Source: Catenulispora pinistramenti
Lineage (GTDB): Bacteria > Actinomycetota > Actinomycetes > Streptomycetales > Catenulisporaceae
Assembly: GCF_018274385.1 (NCBI RefSeq)
Contig: NZ_JAAFYZ010000014.1
Location: 20,731-84,730, forward strand
Reading direction: 5' to 3'
Length of the DNA stretch: 64,000 nt
The notes beneath the pieces were generated by a model. It had not been told where the DNA came from. It saw nothing but the letters and a program-made list of their open reading frames with translations, and did no database searches. The position numbers and the translations under genes are program-made. This document shows positions 24,695 through 34,050 of the stretch, piece by piece. Position 1 is the stretch's first letter, and every line of letters starts with the position of its first letter.

Positions 24695-24985
24695 TCAGGT
24701 CTCCCCGCCCAGATCCACGACGTAGGCCTCGTAGACCAGGTCGTTCCCGCGCTGGCAGTGCCGGTTGAGCCGGCGGGCCAGGTCGGCCAGCTGCTTGTCG
24801 GCCATGCCCGCGAGGTCGCACTGCACGGCGCGCAGTTCGGCGTGCTCGCGGATCAGGTTCTGGACGGCGAAGGTCAGGCGCGGGTCGGCGGCGACGATCT
24901 CGGCGTACAGCCCGTGTTCGCCTTCGGTCGCGGCCAGGTGTTCGGCGATGGCGGCGGAAAGGGGTACGGCGGGTGCGAGGTCCAT
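24695..24985 (-). CDS. Small hemerythrin-like helical protein
   Basis: 96 residues from ATG 24985 with GAGGAGG six bases upstream. All-helical, with His/Glu pairs spaced as in hemerythrin-like domains (SAAIAEHLAATEGEHGLYAE, LIREHAELRAVQ, RLNRHCQRGNDLVYEAY). Only part of a four-helix HHE bundle is present, so metal binding is possible but unproven. Converges on the Nudix gene. Confidence 0.6.
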   Translation of the reverse strand: MDLAPAVPLSAAIAEHLAATEGEHGLYAEIVAADPRLTFAVQNLIREHAELRAVQCDLAGMADKQLADLARRLNRHCQRGNDLVYEAYVVDLGGET

Positions 24986-25235
24986 TGCAGACCTCCTCGC
25001 GAGTGGGGGGTTCCTCTCATGGTGCGCATGCCCGAGGGGGGTTGTCCAGAAGCTGGCGGTAGGCAAGCTGCTGCGACACTTCATCACTCTTCACGGTGAT
25101 TTCCCCCGGTCCCGTGAGTGATCACGGCTACCGTAGCGGACAGCGATGTCGCGGACGGTGATCAATCACTGGACACCGGCTGCCGGACCGCCCGGCGCCG
25201 CGCGGCGGGTCGGGCCCGGAGCAAGAGGAGTCGCG

Positions 25236-27269
25236 GTGATCGAGGCGATCGAGCTGACCAGCACCCGCCGATCCCGCGGCGCGGGCGGTGGTCCCGTGGA
25301 GAAGGTCTCGTTCGATGTCTACCCGGGCCAGGTCACAGCCCTGCTCGGGGCCCCGGGTACGGGAAAGTCCACAGTCCTGCGCCTGATGGTCGAGCTCGAG
25401 GCCGGCGGCGGCCGCACCCTGTTCGGCGGCCGTCCCTACCGGGCCCTGCGGCCCGCGGTCCGCGAGGTGGGCCTGGCCCTGAACCCCGACGCCGTCCACC
25501 CCGGCCGCACCGTGCAGGCCCACCTGCAGCTCTACTCGGCCGGCGGCGGCGTCCCCAAGGCCCGCGTCGCCGAGGTCCTGGAGGTCGCGGGCCTGTCCAC
25601 GCAGGCCACGGTCCGCTGCGGCCGCCTCGACCCGGGCCAGCGCCAGCGCCTGGCCATCGCCGCGGCCCTGCTCGGCGACCCCGCGGCCCTGATCCTGGAC
25701 GAGCCCCGGGCCCTGGACAGCCACGGCATGTCCTGGTTCCACGCCCTGATCCGCGCCTACGCCGCCCAGGGCCGCACCGTCCTGGTCGCGGCCACCGACC
25801 CCGACACCCTGTCCGGCACCGCCGACCACGTCGTCGTCCTCCGCCGCGACGAGCAGGACGGCGTCAGCCGGGTCATCGCCAGCCGCTCCGCCGCCGAGGT
25901 CTTCGACGAAAGCCGCGCCACCGTCGTCCAGGTCCGCAGCCCCCAGGCCGCACGCCTGGCCGCGGCCCTGGAATCCGAAGGCGCCGCCCTGGCCGCCGCC
26001 GGCCCCGGCGCCCTCCAGGTCCGCGGCCTGGACCGGGCCCGCATCGGCGAGATCGCCCACGTCACCGGCATCTGCTTGCACGAACTCAGCGAGATCGGCC
26101 AGGACGACGACGTCTTCGGCCTGCGCCCGGTCCCGCGCCAGAAGGAGCTCCTGCCCGGCCTCAACCGCACCACCGCCTGGCACTCGGGGGTGCGGGTGGT
26201 CGCGGAGGAGATCGAAGAGGCGGAGCTGGTCGAGGCGCAGGTGCCGGCAGCCGCCGCCCGCGAGGAGCTGGTCGGGGCGCTGGCCGGGGCCGCTACTGCG
26301 ATGGCTGAGCCGCAGGTGCAGGTGGCTGGCGTTCGCGAGGAGCTGGTCGGAGCGCACGCCGCTACTGCGATGGCAGAGCCGCGGGTGTCGGTAGCTGGCG
26401 TTCGCGAGGAGCTGGTCGGGGCGCACGCCGCTACTGCGACGGCTGAGCTGCAGGCGCCGGTGGTTGGTGCTCGCGAGGAGCTGGTCCGGGCACAGGCCGG
26501 GGCTGGCGTCGCGGCGGCTGAGCGGCAGGAGGCTGAGGCTGGCGAGGCGGCACGGAATGGTGCTGGCGGGCGGTCTTCGGGGAGCTCGCATGCTGAGCCG
26601 CGTGAATCGGTCGCGGCTGTTGAGGTGTCGCTGCCGCAAGGGCTGGCGGCTGAGACCAGCCAGGCGAGCCAGGGCATTGGCGTGTGGCCAGCGCAGCAGC
26701 GGGAGTCTGCAGGCGCTGTCGACGCTGAGCATGAGTTGGCACAAACCGGAGTGTGGCCATCGCAGGGCTCGGTCGCTGAGCCGCGTGAGTCGGCGGCGAC
26801 CACACCCGCAGACCTGTCAGCGACTCATGTCAGCGAGGCGCCCAAACCGTTCGCCGGCTCGTGGCGTTCCCAGGGCTCGGTTGCCCATTCACGCTGGTCG
26901 GCCGCCCAACCCAAGAAGGCCGACACCGCCGGCGCCAGCTCCGAATCGCCGCACCGCAGCAGCCCGTTCGGCCTTCGGCGGGGTCGCAACAAAGCCGAGT
27001 CGCAGCCTCCTGTGTCGCCGCTCGAACCTCCCGCAGCCCTTGGCCAGCCCGCCGTGCCGTTCACCGTCGCGACCGCGACCGTCGAGCCCGCCGCCGAGGC
27101 GAGCGACGGCATGACCCCGTGGCGCGCCGTCGCGGCGCGGGCGTCGCAGGGCCAGCAGACAGCCGGCCAGCAGACAGCCGGTCAGCAAGCACCAGGCCAG
27201 CAAGCACCAGGCCAGCAGCACCCTCCGGTCGCGGAGGCGGCCCCGGCAGAGCAGGATGCTTCCGCATGA
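25236..27269 (+). CDS. ABC transporter ATP-binding protein with long repetitive C-terminal tail
   Basis: 677 residues from GTG 25236 (GAGGAG five bases upstream; an ATG at 25146 lacks a site). ATPase domain about 1-250: Walker A GAPGTGKST (residues 38-46), signature region degenerate LDPGQRQRLAIA, Walker B ALILDEP. After about residue 310 comes a roughly 360-residue Ala/Glu/Gln-rich tail with four 23-residue repeats (core REELVGA) and a GQQTA/GQQAP pentapeptide run, unlike any normal ABC domain. The permease start overlaps its stop (ATGA). Substrate unknown; the tail may bind a partner or be a disordered brush. Confidence 0.85.
   Translation: MIEAIELTSTRRSRGAGGGPVEKVSFDVYPGQVTALLGAPGTGKSTVLRLMVELEAGGGRTLFGGRPYRALRPAVREVGLALNPDAVHPGRTVQAHLQLYSAGGGVPKARVAEVLEVAGLSTQATVRCGRLDPGQRQRLAIAAALLGDPAALILDEPRALDSHGMSWFHALIRAYAAQGRTVLVAATDPDTLSGTADHVVVLRRDEQDGVSRVIASRSAAEVFDESRATVVQVRSPQAARLAAALESEGAALAAAGPGALQVRGLDRARIGEIAHVTGICLHELSEIGQDDDVFGLRPVPRQKELLPGLNRTTAWHSGVRVVAEEIEEAELVEAQVPAAAAREELVGALAGAATAMAEPQVQVAGVREELVGAHAATAMAEPRVSVAGVREELVGAHAATATAELQAPVVGAREELVRAQAGAGVAAAERQEAEAGEAARNGAGGRSSGSSHAEPRESVAAVEVSLPQGLAAETSQASQGIGVWPAQQRESAGAVDAEHELAQTGVWPSQGSVAEPRESAATTPADLSATHVSEAPKPFAGSWRSQGSVAHSRWSAAQPKKADTAGASSESPHRSSPFGLRRGRNKAESQPPVSPLEPPAALGQPAVPFTVATATVEPAAEASDGMTPWRAVAARASQGQQTAGQQTAGQQAPGQQAPGQQHPPVAEAAPAEQDASA
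26259..26488. repeat. In-frame 69-bp coding repeats in the ABC tail
   Basis: The block cgcgaggagctggtcgg begins at 26259, 26334 and 26403, with a variant (gtccg ending) at 26472; spacings 75, 69 and 69 bp, all multiples of three. A second run of 15-bp units follows at 27151-27210 (gccagcagacagccg and variants). Confidence 0.8.
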
Positions 27270-28081
27270 TCGCCGCGTTCCGTTACGAACTTCGCCGGTT
27301 GGGGAGCCTGCGGGCCACTCGGCGGGTGCCGGGGGGTGCGGCCGTCGTGGCCGCCGCGTTCGGGGTGGCGGCCGCGTTGGCGGTGTCGGCGGGTGCCTCG
27401 GAGCGGATCGTCGCCTTGTTGCGGCTGGCGGGGACGTTGCCCGCGTTGGCCGCCGCCGTCGTGATCGGCGCGGCCTCCTCGGGGCATGAGCGGCACCACG
27501 AGATGCGTTACGTGACCCTTGCCGTGGTGCCCCGGCGGGCGTGGCTGACGGTCGCCAAGGCCACGCTGACCGCGCTCCTGTCCGCCCTCACCGGTGCGCT
27601 GGTCGCCCTGTCCGCCGCCCTCGGCTACGCCCTCGCGCTGGCGTGGGCCTACGCCGGCGACCGCACGCTGATCCCCGACGGCGCCGCCGCCGACCCCGTG
27701 CTCCAGGGTGTGGCGCCGGCGGCCGCGGCGGCGCTGGCGGCCGGGCTGTTCGGTTTGGCCATCGGGTGGCTGACCGCCTGGTACCGGGTGTCGGTCGCGG
27801 TGGCCGTGGCGGTCGTGGCGCTGGCCGTGCCGGTGGCCGCCGGCCGGCTGCTGACCGGGATGCCCGGCGTCGCCAAGGCCCTGACCGGCGCCGAGCAGTC
27901 CCTGCGGGACACCCCCGTGCTGTCCTCGCTGCTCAACCCCCGCGTGCTGACCGCGTGGCCGCCGCTGAAGTCGGGGGTGCACCCGCTCCCGCCGACGTCC
28001 CTCGCGGCCACCGCCCTGCTGGCGACGGTGGCCCTGCTCGGCATCGCCGCGGGTGCCATGCGGTGGCAGCGCGGCGAGTGA
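27266..28081 (+). CDS. ABC transporter permease
   Basis: 271 residues, very hydrophobic, about six membrane segments (near 22-45, 48-70, 95-125, 145-170, 172-195 and 240-262). The cytosolic N-terminus MIAAFRYELRRLGSLRATR and the loop RHHEMRYVTLAVVPRR are typical of ABC-2-like permeases paired with a separate ATPase. Start overlaps the ATPase stop by 4 bp. Only 26 bp separate it from the convergent msrB. Confidence 0.82.
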   Translation: MIAAFRYELRRLGSLRATRRVPGGAAVVAAAFGVAAALAVSAGASERIVALLRLAGTLPALAAAVVIGAASSGHERHHEMRYVTLAVVPRRAWLTVAKATLTALLSALTGALVALSAALGYALALAWAYAGDRTLIPDGAAADPVLQGVAPAAAAALAAGLFGLAIGWLTAWYRVSVAVAVAVVALAVPVAAGRLLTGMPGVAKALTGAEQSLRDTPVLSSLLNPRVLTAWPPLKSGVHPLPPTSLAATALLATVALLGIAAGAMRWQRGE

Positions 28082-28107
28082 GGGCGAGACGGACGGCCGG
28101 ATGAGGA

Positions 28108-28515
28108 TCAGGCCTCGTCCAGCTTCAAGCTCACCGAGTTGATGCAGTAGCGCTGCCCGCCGTGGTCCACCGGACCGTCGTCGAACACGTGCCCCAGATG
28201 CGATCCGCAAGCCGCGCAGCGCACCTCGGTCCGCACCATCCCGTGGCTCGTGTCCTGGAGCAGCGTCACCGCGTCGCCCTCGCCGGGCTCGTAGAACGAC
28301 GGCCACCCGCAGTGTGAGTCGTACTTCGCCTGCGACCGGAACAACGGCGCGTCACAAGCGCGACAGTGGTACGTCCCCTCTGTGTGCGTGGACACGTACT
28401 CCCCGCTCCACGGCCGCTCCGTCCCGGCCTCGCGCAGCACCGTGAACTCCATCGGCGTCAGCAACGACCGCCACTCCGTCTCGCTCTTCTCCACCTTCTC
28501 GACCATGTGACTCAC
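28108..28515 (-). CDS. msrB: Methionine-R-sulfoxide reductase B
   Basis: 135 residues. Reduces methionine-R-sulfoxide in proteins. Two zinc CxxC pairs (YHCRACDAP and VRCAACGSH), the CGWPSF block, and the catalytic C124 in QRYCINSV are all present. Start overlaps the upstream stop by 4 bp; an in-frame ATG at 28503 is possible. Confidence 0.97.
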   Translation of the reverse strand: MSHMVEKVEKSETEWRSLLTPMEFTVLREAGTERPWSGEYVSTHTEGTYHCRACDAPLFRSQAKYDSHCGWPSFYEPGEGDAVTLLQDTSHGMVRTEVRCAACGSHLGHVFDDGPVDHGGQRYCINSVSLKLDEA

Positions 28516-29288
28516 CCTTCCTTACCGGAACCGGCTGCGGAACCGTGTGTTCCTCCGACTAGATAACGCGCGAAGAGGAACCCGTCTTCCGTGAGCAGGC
28601 TGTGCAGTATCAGCGGTAACCCCTCCGTAAGGTCCGGCCCGGCCAGGATCCGCATCGAGTCCCCGCCGCGCAGCTGCGGCGCCACCGACAGGCACAGCTC
28701 GTCCAGCTTCCCGGCCGCCGCCAGCTGCCCGAGCAGGTGCGGCCCGCCCTCGCACAGGATCCGCCCCAGCCCGCGCTCGGCCAGCCGCTCCACGGCCAGC
28801 GCCAGGTCGACCTGGCCGGTCCCGGCCGCGATCACCTCGGCCCCGGCCTCGGCGGCGGCGTCGATGCGGTCCTGCGGGGCGTCGGTGGCGGTGAGCACGA
28901 TGGTCGGGACCGCGGGGGAGGTGAACAGCGGCTGCGACCAGTCCAGGTCCATGGCGCGGGAGACCACGGCGATGGCCGCGGTCGGGGCCTGACCCGCGGC
29001 GGCGCGGGCGGCCTGGTACTGCTCCCGCACCCGCGTCGGGCGGTACTGCTCGGCGCGCACGGTACCGGCGCCGACCAGCACCACGTCCGCCAGCGCCCGC
29101 AGCACCCCGAAGATCCGCTTGTCCGCCTCGCCGGAGATGCCCTCGGACTTGCCGCCGGCGGTCGCGGCGCCGTCGACGGTGGCGACCATGTTGGCCCGCA
29201 CCCAGCGCGGGGCGCCCGCCGGGTAGGCGTAGACCTCCGCCAGGTCGACCTGGCGGTTGCGGGGCGGGGGTGGCAGCAGCTGATACAT
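28512..29288 (-). CDS. RibD C-terminal-domain/pyrimidine reductase family protein
   Basis: 258 residues with the dihydrofolate-reductase-like fold: VRANMVATVDGAATAGGKS near the start, VLVGAGTVRAEQYRP in the middle and LCEGGPHLLGQL toward the end, the standard motifs of RibD-C/bifunctional deaminase-reductase proteins. Such orphan reductases are common in actinobacteria; the substrate cannot be told. Translationally coupled to msrB downstream. Confidence 0.9.
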   Translation of the reverse strand: MYQLLPPPPRNRQVDLAEVYAYPAGAPRWVRANMVATVDGAATAGGKSEGISGEADKRIFGVLRALADVVLVGAGTVRAEQYRPTRVREQYQAARAAAGQAPTAAIAVVSRAMDLDWSQPLFTSPAVPTIVLTATDAPQDRIDAAAEAGAEVIAAGTGQVDLALAVERLAERGLGRILCEGGPHLLGQLAAAGKLDELCLSVAPQLRGGDSMRILAGPDLTEGLPLILHSLLTEDGFLFARYLVGGTHGSAAGSGKEG

Positions 29289-29432
29289 GGGTCCAGCGAA
29301 TCACACCAGGAGACTTCTGACACGCGCGGCACATCCACCCGTCGCACAAGGCTTTGTGACCGGCTTCACATGTGATCAACTACACCCCTCACATGGTCCT
29401 GGACACCCGCTCCGGCCTGCGACATTGGAAGT

Positions 29433-30512
29433 GTGCCGACGTCTGCTCCGATAGTCTCCGCGAATGCCGCGACCCTCGTCGGCCGCCGGCCCGAAGTCGG
29501 TGCGGACCGGCTGGTCGCCGACCTGGTCCCGCCGCCGCGTTTCGACCAGGTGCGGTTCTCCAGCTACCTGCCGAACCCAGCCGAGCCCAGCCAGACCGCG
29601 GCCCGCGACCGGTTGCAGGCCTTCGCCGCGACCGTGGGCGCCGCGCCGAAGAAGAGCGGCGGGCTGTTCCGGAAGAAGGCTCCCGCGACCGGCGCGATCG
29701 GCGTCTACCTCGACGGCGGTTTCGGCGTCGGCAAGACCCACCTGCTGGCCTCGCTCTGGCACGAGTCCCCGGCCCCGCGTGAGAAGAAGGCGTACGGCAC
29801 CTTCGTCGAGTACACCAGCCTGGTCGGCGCCCTCGGCTTCAACGCCGCGGTGGAGCGGCTGTCGGATTTCGCCCTGGTCTGCATCGACGAGTTCGAACTC
29901 GACGACCCCGGCGACACCGTCCTGGTCTCCACCCTGCTCACCCGGCTGTCCGACCGCGGCGTGAAGCTGGCCGCGACCTCCAACACGCTGCCGGACAAGC
30001 TCGGCGAGGGCCGGTTCGCGGCCGCCGACTTCCTGCGCGAGATCCAGGCCCTGTCCGCGCGCTTCGAAGTGATCCGCGTGGACGGCCCCGACTACCGGCA
30101 CCGCGACCTGCCGACGCCGCCCGCCCCGGTCGCCGAGGACGTCGTGCTCCGCACCGCGGACGAGCTCCCCGGCGCCACCCTGGACTCCTTCGACGGCCTG
30201 ACCCACGAGTTGGCCGCGGTCCACCCCAGCCGCTACGGCGCCCTGATAGACGGCGTCAGCGCGGTCGGGCTCACCGGCGTCCGGCCGCTGGACGACCAGA
30301 ACGTCGCCCTGCGCCTGGTGGTCCTGATAGACCGGCTCTACGACCGCAAGGTCCCGGTGGTCGCCTCCGGCACGCCGCTCGGCGACCTGTTCACGCCTGA
30401 GTTGCTGCGCGGCGGCTACCGCAAGAAGTACCTGCGCGCGGTCTCCCGCATCACCGCGCTGGCCCGGGACGGCGCGGCGCTGGCCCTGGCGCACGACCCG
30501 GCCCACGCCTGA
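29433..30512 (+). CDS. zapE: AFG1/ZapE-type AAA+ ATPase
   Basis: 359 residues from GTG 29433. P-loop GGFGVGKTHLLA (near 94), Walker B ALVCIDEFELDDPGD and sensor block LAATSNTLPDKLGEGRF mark the AFG1/ZapE family, linked to Z-ring stability in proteobacteria and mitochondrial protein quality control. C-terminal part includes PVVASGTPLGDLF and YRKKYLRAVSR. The intergenic 29289-29432 and 30513-30679 show no other gene. Confidence 0.93.
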   Translation: MPTSAPIVSANAATLVGRRPEVGADRLVADLVPPPRFDQVRFSSYLPNPAEPSQTAARDRLQAFAATVGAAPKKSGGLFRKKAPATGAIGVYLDGGFGVGKTHLLASLWHESPAPREKKAYGTFVEYTSLVGALGFNAAVERLSDFALVCIDEFELDDPGDTVLVSTLLTRLSDRGVKLAATSNTLPDKLGEGRFAAADFLREIQALSARFEVIRVDGPDYRHRDLPTPPAPVAEDVVLRTADELPGATLDSFDGLTHELAAVHPSRYGALIDGVSAVGLTGVRPLDDQNVALRLVVLIDRLYDRKVPVVASGTPLGDLFTPELLRGGYRKKYLRAVSRITALARDGAALALAHDPAHA

Positions 30513-30679
30513 CTGACCTTGCCGTCGGCTGACACAGCTTGCCGCCTGGCCCAGCCCGCCGCCTGACCAGCCCGCAACTCGTCCCCGCGGCCGTCCCGCT
30601 CGCCGTCCCACCTATCCCGCGAGCGCCGGAACGGCTCCCATGACGTGCGAACCGGTAGCCCGGATGGCAGGCTTCCTTC

Positions 30680-31525
30680 ATGGCGAAGTCCTACACGCAC
30701 CTGCTGCGGGCCCCCGATTCCCCGGTCAAGCTGTCCAAGCTGGCGTCCGACGCGCACCCCGGCGTGGACTCGAAATCCGAGGCGCTGCAGAAGCTGCCGA
30801 AACTCGCGGCGCGCCTGGCGGACTTGCAGGAGCGGCTGTTCGCACAGTCCCGGGGCGGCACCGAGCCGGCCCGCCAGAGCCTGTTGCTGGTGTTGCAGGG
30901 CATGGACACCTCGGGCAAGGGCGGCACAGTCAAGCACGTGGCCGGCGTCATGGACCCCGGCGGCCTGCACATCACCTCCTTCAAGGCCCCGACCAAGGAG
31001 GAGCTGTCCCACGACTTCCTGTGGCGGATCCGCAAGGCTCTGCCGAAGCCCGGCGTGGTCGGGGTCTTCGACCGCAGCCACTACGAGGACGTCCTCATCG
31101 TCCGGGTCCGCGACCTGGTCCCGCGCGAGCAGTGGGAGCTGCGCTACGGCCTGATCAACGAGTTCGAGCAGGAACTCGCCGACCAGGGCACGACCGTGGT
31201 CAAGTGCTTCCTGCACATCAGCCGCGACACCCAGAAGGAACGGCTGCTGGCCCGCCTGGACGATCCCACCAAGCTGTGGAAGTACAGCACCAACGACGTC
31301 GCCGAGCGCAAGCTCTGGCCGGCGTACAAAGAGGCGTATCAGGCCGCGTTGAACCTGACTTCGACCGAGACAGCGCCCTGGTACGTGATCCCGGCCGACC
31401 GCAAGTGGTACCGGAACTTCGCCATCACCAACCTGTTGGTGGAGACGCTGGAGCGGCTGGATCCGAAATGGCCGCCGGCCGGGTACGACATCGAGGAGGA
31501 GAAGCAGCGCGTGCTCGCTTCCTGA
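30680..31525 (+). CDS. ppk2: Polyphosphate kinase 2 family protein
   Basis: 281 residues, one PPK2 domain. Walker A GMDTSGKGG (74-82), Walker B and lid region VFDRSHYEDVLIVRV, and YSTNDVAERKLWPAYKEAY are characteristic. These enzymes use polyphosphate to phosphorylate AMP, ADP or other nucleotides; the precise class cannot be fixed from these motifs alone. No ribosome site stands out. Confidence 0.93.
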   Translation: MAKSYTHLLRAPDSPVKLSKLASDAHPGVDSKSEALQKLPKLAARLADLQERLFAQSRGGTEPARQSLLLVLQGMDTSGKGGTVKHVAGVMDPGGLHITSFKAPTKEELSHDFLWRIRKALPKPGVVGVFDRSHYEDVLIVRVRDLVPREQWELRYGLINEFEQELADQGTTVVKCFLHISRDTQKERLLARLDDPTKLWKYSTNDVAERKLWPAYKEAYQAALNLTSTETAPWYVIPADRKWYRNFAITNLLVETLERLDPKWPPAGYDIEEEKQRVLAS

Positions 31526-31611
31526 TTCGAACGCAGTCTCAACACGGATTTGTGATCGAGGGGCGCCCTCTGACAGGTTGATTTGATCATCGTCTTGTCA
31601 GGAGTGGAGCA

Positions 31612-32316
31612 ATGAGGACTACGCGATCCGCCGCCGCCGCGGCCGTGTTCGCCGCCGTTTTGCTGGCGGGGGCCTGTTCGAGCAGCACGAAGTCCACGGC
31701 CGCCGCCGGAGCGCCGGCGCAGACGACCTCCTCGGCCGCCGCGCCGGTGACCGTGACGTCCACCGTGACCTCGGCCCCGGGGTCCGCCTCGGGCTCCTCG
31801 TCCGGCGGCGGGCAGTCCACTGCGGTCCCGTCGAGCGCGGGCTCGTCCCCGGCCACTGCCCCGGGCAGCGCTTCCGGGTCGGCGTGCCAGGCCTCGAATC
31901 TCAAGGTCACCATCATCCACGGCACCGACGCCGACCCGGACCCGAGCAAGACCAACGACCCGGCGACCGTCTCGTTCCAGAACACCGGCCAGAGCACCTG
32001 CACCATGCAGGGCCACGCGCAGGTCGACCTGGTCTCGACCTCCGGCATGGACTGGCCGCTGGAGGACCAGTCCGGCACCACCCCGAAGCTCACGCTGGCG
32101 CCCGGCACCAGCGCGCTGGCGAGCCTGTACGTGCTCTCGCACACCGACGGCGCCGGCACCAACGGCTTCCAGGTGAAGTCGGCCGTCATCATCCCGCCGG
32201 ACACCAAGACCCCGACGACCGTCCCGTGGCCGTGGACCTGGGCCCTGGAGGACCAGTCCGCCGCGACTCACCCGGGCACGTTCATCGGCGCGGTGAACCA
32301 GACCGCCTCCAGCTGA
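31612..32316 (+). CDS. DUF4232-containing lipoprotein
   Basis: 234 residues. Signal with lipobox LLAGAC, then a long Ser/Ala/Thr linker (to about residue 88), then the DUF4232 domain starting at ACQASNLKVTI with QNTGQSTCTMQGHAQVDL in its centre; the two cysteines probably pair. DUF4232 lipoproteins are frequent in actinomycetes and uncharacterised. Start ATG follows ggagtggagc. Confidence 0.88.
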   Translation: MRTTRSAAAAAVFAAVLLAGACSSSTKSTAAAGAPAQTTSSAAAPVTVTSTVTSAPGSASGSSSGGGQSTAVPSSAGSSPATAPGSASGSACQASNLKVTIIHGTDADPDPSKTNDPATVSFQNTGQSTCTMQGHAQVDLVSTSGMDWPLEDQSGTTPKLTLAPGTSALASLYVLSHTDGAGTNGFQVKSAVIIPPDTKTPTTVPWPWTWALEDQSAATHPGTFIGAVNQTASS

Positions 32317-32372
32317 CCGGCGACCGGCGACCGGCGATCGCTGACCGCAGAGCGGTCGTTATCCTTCGCGGC

Positions 32373-32876
32373 ATGCCGACACCGACGAAGATCCGCGAAG
32401 CCACCGACGAGGACTGGCCGCACATCTGGCCGTTCTTCCGCGCCATCTGCGCTGAGGGGGATACCTACTCCTACCCCTACGAGCCCACCGAGCAGGAGGG
32501 CCGCGCGCTCTGGATGGAGCGGCCGCCGGGGCTGACCGTGGTCGCCGTCGACGCCGACGGCACCGTGCTGGGCAGCGCCAAGATGGGCCCGAACCGGCCC
32601 GGCCCCGGCGCGCACGTGGCCACCGGGAGCTACATGGTGGCTCCGGAGGCCGCGGGCCGGGGCATCGGCCGGGCCCTGGGCGAGTACTCGCTGAAGTGGG
32701 CGCGTGAGCAGGGCTACCGCGCGATGCAGTTCAACGTCGTGGTCGAGAGCAACGCCCGAGCGGTGCACCTGTGGCAGTCGATCGGGTTCCGGATCATCGG
32801 GACTGTGCCGGAGGCGTACAAGAGCCGCACGCACGGCTACGTCGGCCTGCACGTGATGTATCAGAAGCTGGATTGA
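32373..32876 (+). CDS. GNAT-family N-acetyltransferase
   Basis: 167 residues from ATG 32373. The acetyl-CoA loop is VAPEAAGRGIGRALGEYSLKW (A/B motif, about 88-108), followed by NVVVESNARAVHLWQSIGF, typical of phosphinothricin/L-amino-acid acetyltransferase-like GNATs. Substrate unknown. A 15-bp-stem terminator follows. Confidence 0.92.
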   Translation: MPTPTKIREATDEDWPHIWPFFRAICAEGDTYSYPYEPTEQEGRALWMERPPGLTVVAVDADGTVLGSAKMGPNRPGPGAHVATGSYMVAPEAAGRGIGRALGEYSLKWAREQGYRAMQFNVVVESNARAVHLWQSIGFRIIGTVPEAYKSRTHGYVGLHVMYQKLD

Positions 32877-32878
32877 GA

Positions 32879-32929
32879 ACGGTCCCGGTCCGAGCTCCGC
32901 GACTTCGGGCGGGTTCGGACCGGGACCGT
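32879..32929. terminator. Terminator hairpin, 15-bp stem
   Basis: acggtcccggtccga (32879-32893) pairs perfectly with tcggaccgggaccgt (32915-32929) across a 21-nt loop, between the convergent GNAT and quinone oxidoreductase genes. Confidence 0.85.
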
Positions 32930-32951
32930 CTTCGACTGGGGCGACAGGTGC

Positions 32952-33929
32952 CTACGGGACCAGCAGCAGCTTGCCTGTCGTCTTGCGCGACTCCATGTCG
33001 GTCTGCGCCTGAGCGGCCTCGCCGAGCGGGTACGTGGCGCCGATCCGCACGGACAGCGTCCCGTCCTGGAGCCAGCGGAACAGGTCCCCGGCGCGCCACT
33101 CCAGCTCCTGGCGGGCGGCGATGTAGCTGCCGAGCGTCGGGCGGGTCAGGAACAGCGAGCCGCCCTGCATCAGCCGCAGCGGCGCGACCGGCGGCACCGG
33201 GCCGGAGGCGTTGCCGAAGCTGACCAGCATGCCGCGGACCCGCAGCGAGGCCAGCGAGGCGTCGAAGGTGTCCTTGCCGACGCCGTCGTAGACCACGTGC
33301 ACGCCCTGCCCGCCGTTGCGGCTGCGCACCTCGGCCGCCAGCTCCTCGCCGGACAGCTGGTCGTAGCGGATCACCTCGTCGGCGCCGGCCTCGGCGGCCA
33401 GCTTGGCCTTCTCGGCGCTGGAGACGGTGCCGATCACCTTGGCCCCGGCCGCCTTCACCATCTGGATCAGCAGCAGACCCATGCCGCCGGCCGCGGCGTG
33501 CACCAGGGCGGTCTCGCCGGCCTTGATCGGGTACGTGCTCTGCGTCAGGTAGTGCGCGGTCATGCCCTGCAGCAGCACCGCGGCGGCGGTCTCGATGTCC
33601 ACGCCGTCCGGCACCGGCACCGCCCGCTCGGCCGGCACGATCACCTGTTCGGCGTAGCTGCCGCGGGCGTCCGCGCTGGCCACCCGGTCCCCGGCCTTGA
33701 AGTCCGTGACGCCCTCGCCGACCGCCAGCACATGCCCGGCCACCTCGGCACCCGGGGTGAACGGCGGCTCGATCGGATACAGGCCGATGCGCGAGTAGAT
33801 CTCGGTGAAGTTCACGCCGGCGGCGCCGACCTTCACCAGGAGCTCCCCGGGCCCCGGTTCCGGGTCGTTGACGTCTGAGAGCTGGAGGACCTCGGGCCCG
33901 CCGGTCTGGCCGACGACGATCGCGCGCAT
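32952..33929 (-). CDS. Zinc-independent quinone oxidoreductase (MDR family)
   Basis: 325 residues. GroES-like N-terminus (MRAIVVGQTGGPEVLQL) and NADPH-binding Rossmann domain with AAAGGMGLLLIQMVKAAGA (near 148-166) and GTVSSAEKAKLAAEAGADEV. The catalytic zinc ligands of alcohol dehydrogenases are absent, matching QOR/zeta-crystallin proteins that reduce quinones with NADPH. A stand-alone gene, before the sulfur operon. Confidence 0.93.
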   Translation of the reverse strand: MRAIVVGQTGGPEVLQLSDVNDPEPGPGELLVKVGAAGVNFTEIYSRIGLYPIEPPFTPGAEVAGHVLAVGEGVTDFKAGDRVASADARGSYAEQVIVPAERAVPVPDGVDIETAAAVLLQGMTAHYLTQSTYPIKAGETALVHAAAGGMGLLLIQMVKAAGAKVIGTVSSAEKAKLAAEAGADEVIRYDQLSGEELAAEVRSRNGGQGVHVVYDGVGKDTFDASLASLRVRGMLVSFGNASGPVPPVAPLRLMQGGSLFLTRPTLGSYIAARQELEWRAGDLFRWLQDGTLSVRIGATYPLGEAAQAQTDMESRKTTGKLLLVP

Positions 33930-34050
33930 ACACGGATCCTTTCAAAGGTTGCCAGGGTTCGCAGCTTGCAACCCCGCTCCGGCCGCGCTGATTCCGCCGG
34001 CCCGGATGCCGGAAAGGCGCGCGGGACGGTTCAGCTCAGGTCAGCTCAGC

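Noticed and set aside
26259..26488. CRISPR-like periodic repeats
   Set aside because: Spacing is a multiple of three, the repeats lie in frame inside the ABC gene and encode a peptide repeat.
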